DNA from: Punica granatum
Taxonomy: Eukaryota > Streptophyta > Magnoliopsida > Myrtales > Lythraceae
Length of the DNA stretch: 64,000 bases
Assembly: GCF_007655135.1 (NCBI RefSeq)
Contig: NC_045129.1
Coordinates: 3,534,001-3,598,000 of the forward strand
Direction: 5' to 3'
Made by a program: the position numbers and the translations under genes
The notes under the pieces: model-generated
Seen by the model: only the letters and a program-made list of their open reading frames with translations
The model's database searches: none
What the model was told of the DNA's origin: nothing
Shown here: positions 62,505-64,000 of the stretch, one piece after another
Numbering within the stretch: the first letter of the stretch is position 1
Layout: each line of letters begins with the position of its first letter

Positions 62505-63181
62505 TAGGACTGGCAATATTTCACACGACACGATAACACGACACGGAGTTAAACGGGTTTGGGTTGGACATTTTTGATAATCGGTCTAAACGGGTCCAAC
62601 CCGTTTAAACAAGGTTAATAAGCGTGTCTTATCAGGTTGAACCCGTGTAACCCGATTATACACGATTAAACCTGTTTATTTAGACATGTTTAATTGCGTT
62701 ACTATAATTATGTAACCCGTTAATCCGTTTATGTATTTGGATTTACCAAAATATCCTTATGTAATCCTAATTTCCTAAGTCCCTAACCTAATTTACTTTC
62801 ATTTCTTTCACCCAATCCAACACATGTCGTGTTAACTTGTAAACATGTCGTGTTAACGTGTTTGGGTAAACGAGTTAATCGGATAAACATGTCGTGTTAA
62901 TGTATCCGGGTAACTGAGTTGATCGGATAAACAAGTTGTGTTAACGTGTTCGGATAACGTTTATACTCGTGTCGTGCATACGTGTACCTATTATGACACG
63001 TTTCGATAAACGGGTTTAAACGTGTCTAAACGGGTTGACGCGGATATAAACGTGTCGTGTATGGGTTTCCAAAACTTGACCCGTTTAATAATCGTATCGT
63101 GTACGGGTTATGACTTTGATGACACGAACCCGTATAAACACGACACGTATAAACACGACACGACACGAATTGCCACCCCTA
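62505..63181. mobile_element. Complete hAT-like element with 8-bp target duplication
   Basis: 677 bp, ends TAGGACTGGCAAT and ATTGCCACCCCTA. ATTTTAAC occurs on both sides (62497-62504 and 63182-63189). Uninterrupted target sites are visible in the paralogous blocks near 35126, 46715 and 55040. The interior consists of repeated ACGTGTC and AACGGGT motifs and codes for nothing recognisable. Confidence 0.9.
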
Positions 63182-63289
63182 ATTTTAACTACCTAATAAC
63201 CCTCCACTTTCCCCACTATACTTTGTCTACGCCGCTCTCATTCTCTTCCTCTTCTCCTCTCCCTCCCAAAATCAAAATACGTTCAACTT

Positions 63290-63640
63290 TCAATTAAGAA
63301 ATTAAGGAAGGTCATAGCTCGGTGGAAAAAGATTAAATGGTAAGTTTCAATTTGTTCCTTCCTAATTTGGGCTGTCGAGATAAGTTCATATAGACACGTA
63401 CCCACACCAACCCACTAAAATTGACCGAAGCACAAAGTTAAGATACAAAAATACATACATTAAGAAATTAAGGAAGGTCATAGCTCGGTGGAAAAAGATT
63501 AAATGGTAAGTTTCAATTTGTTCCTTCCTAATTTAGGCTGTCGAGTTAAGTTCATATTGACACATACCCACACCAACCTACTAAAATTGATTCTAACATA
63601 TATAGAATGTATGCAAATACATATATATCTTGGCAATATA
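63290..63640 (+). promoter_or_regulatory. Tandem 166-bp promoter-side units before the last neprosin copy
   Basis: Nearly identical to 35239-35570. The ATG follows at 63741. Confidence 0.7.
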
Positions 63641-63740
63641 ATGTATATGTATATATACGAATACAAATTGATGTATGTGTTCTGTTCCAGACTCGTGATT
63701 GATCCTTTTTTTCCTTTCTCTTCTCATTTCTACTATACGT

Positions 63741-64000
63741 ATGGCGACTCGAAGAAGAAGAGAAGGAATAGTTGGGATATTCTTGTTGATAACTGCAGTC
63801 CTAGTCGATTCCGCCCAAGCAAGGAGAAAATTAGCATCGTCCAATAAATCAAATGATGTCGAGTTTGCTCAGGCCCCCAGAGGAACTGTAAAATCTGTTC
63901 AGGTTATATCTTATTTCAGTACATGTATTGTGTTTCCTTTTCAATTTTCAGCATCCATCCTTATTCAAAATGAGGCATAACTAAATATTTTGCCCATGAC
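63741..64000 (+). CDS. Neprosin-type glutamate peptidase, first exon, runs off the window
   Basis: Exon 1 (63741-63902, 54 codons) encodes an Arg-rich start, the hydrophobic core GIVGIFLLITAVLV, a SAQA cleavage motif and the mature start ending in KSVQ. The donor GTTATA follows and intron 1 continues to the window edge. The sequence matches 35687-35950 and 39601-39860 almost exactly but without the one-base losses of the latter. Whether the rest is intact cannot be seen. Confidence 0.85.

Overview
This is nuclear DNA of a dicot plant. The evidence is intron-rich genes with GT-AG splice sites, AT-rich intergenic DNA, an L1-type LINE, tRNA-derived SINEs, hAT-like MITEs and long LTRs. I cannot name the species from sequence alone. 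A run of 100 N (38434-38533) marks an assembly gap. Layout: (1) 187-4610, an intact ten-exon gene for a TRAM-domain, TrmA/RlmD-like RNA (uracil-5-)-methyltransferase, probably organellar. (2) 5440-64000, a degenerating tandem array of neprosin-type genes (DUF239, glutamate peptidase family G3, secreted). Two members are intact (9471-11493 and 17784-20498). One (39601-42319) is complete except for two single-base deletions beside the assembly gap. The rest are pseudogenes, truncated copies or isolated exons, and the last copy runs off the window end. Fragments of the methyltransferase gene, introns included, lie among the neprosin debris at 6098-6545 and 14745-14960. (3) The 3' half (about 30-64 kb) is built from repeated blocks of promoter module, gene and downstream DNA, later invaded by transposons: a solo LTR (42561-44855), a 6.35-kb LINE flanked by a 17-bp target duplication (46961-53309), a related LTR in the opposite orientation (about 56025-60060) and hAT-like elements with 8-bp duplications. 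Several insertions have an empty paralogous site elsewhere in the window, so their order can be worked out. How the genes work together: there is no operon logic here. The neprosin copies should each make a preproprotein (signal peptide, Neprosin_AP activation domain, catalytic domain) that is secreted and acid-activated. The functional output of the window is probably two, perhaps three, such proteases plus one housekeeping RNA methyltransferase. I saw no CRISPR array, convincing tRNA or rRNA gene, or clearly new gene system. The most interesting material is the evolution of the array: conversion of a GT splice donor to GC, presence or absence of an intron between paralogues, shared nonsense mutations, and datable nested insertions.
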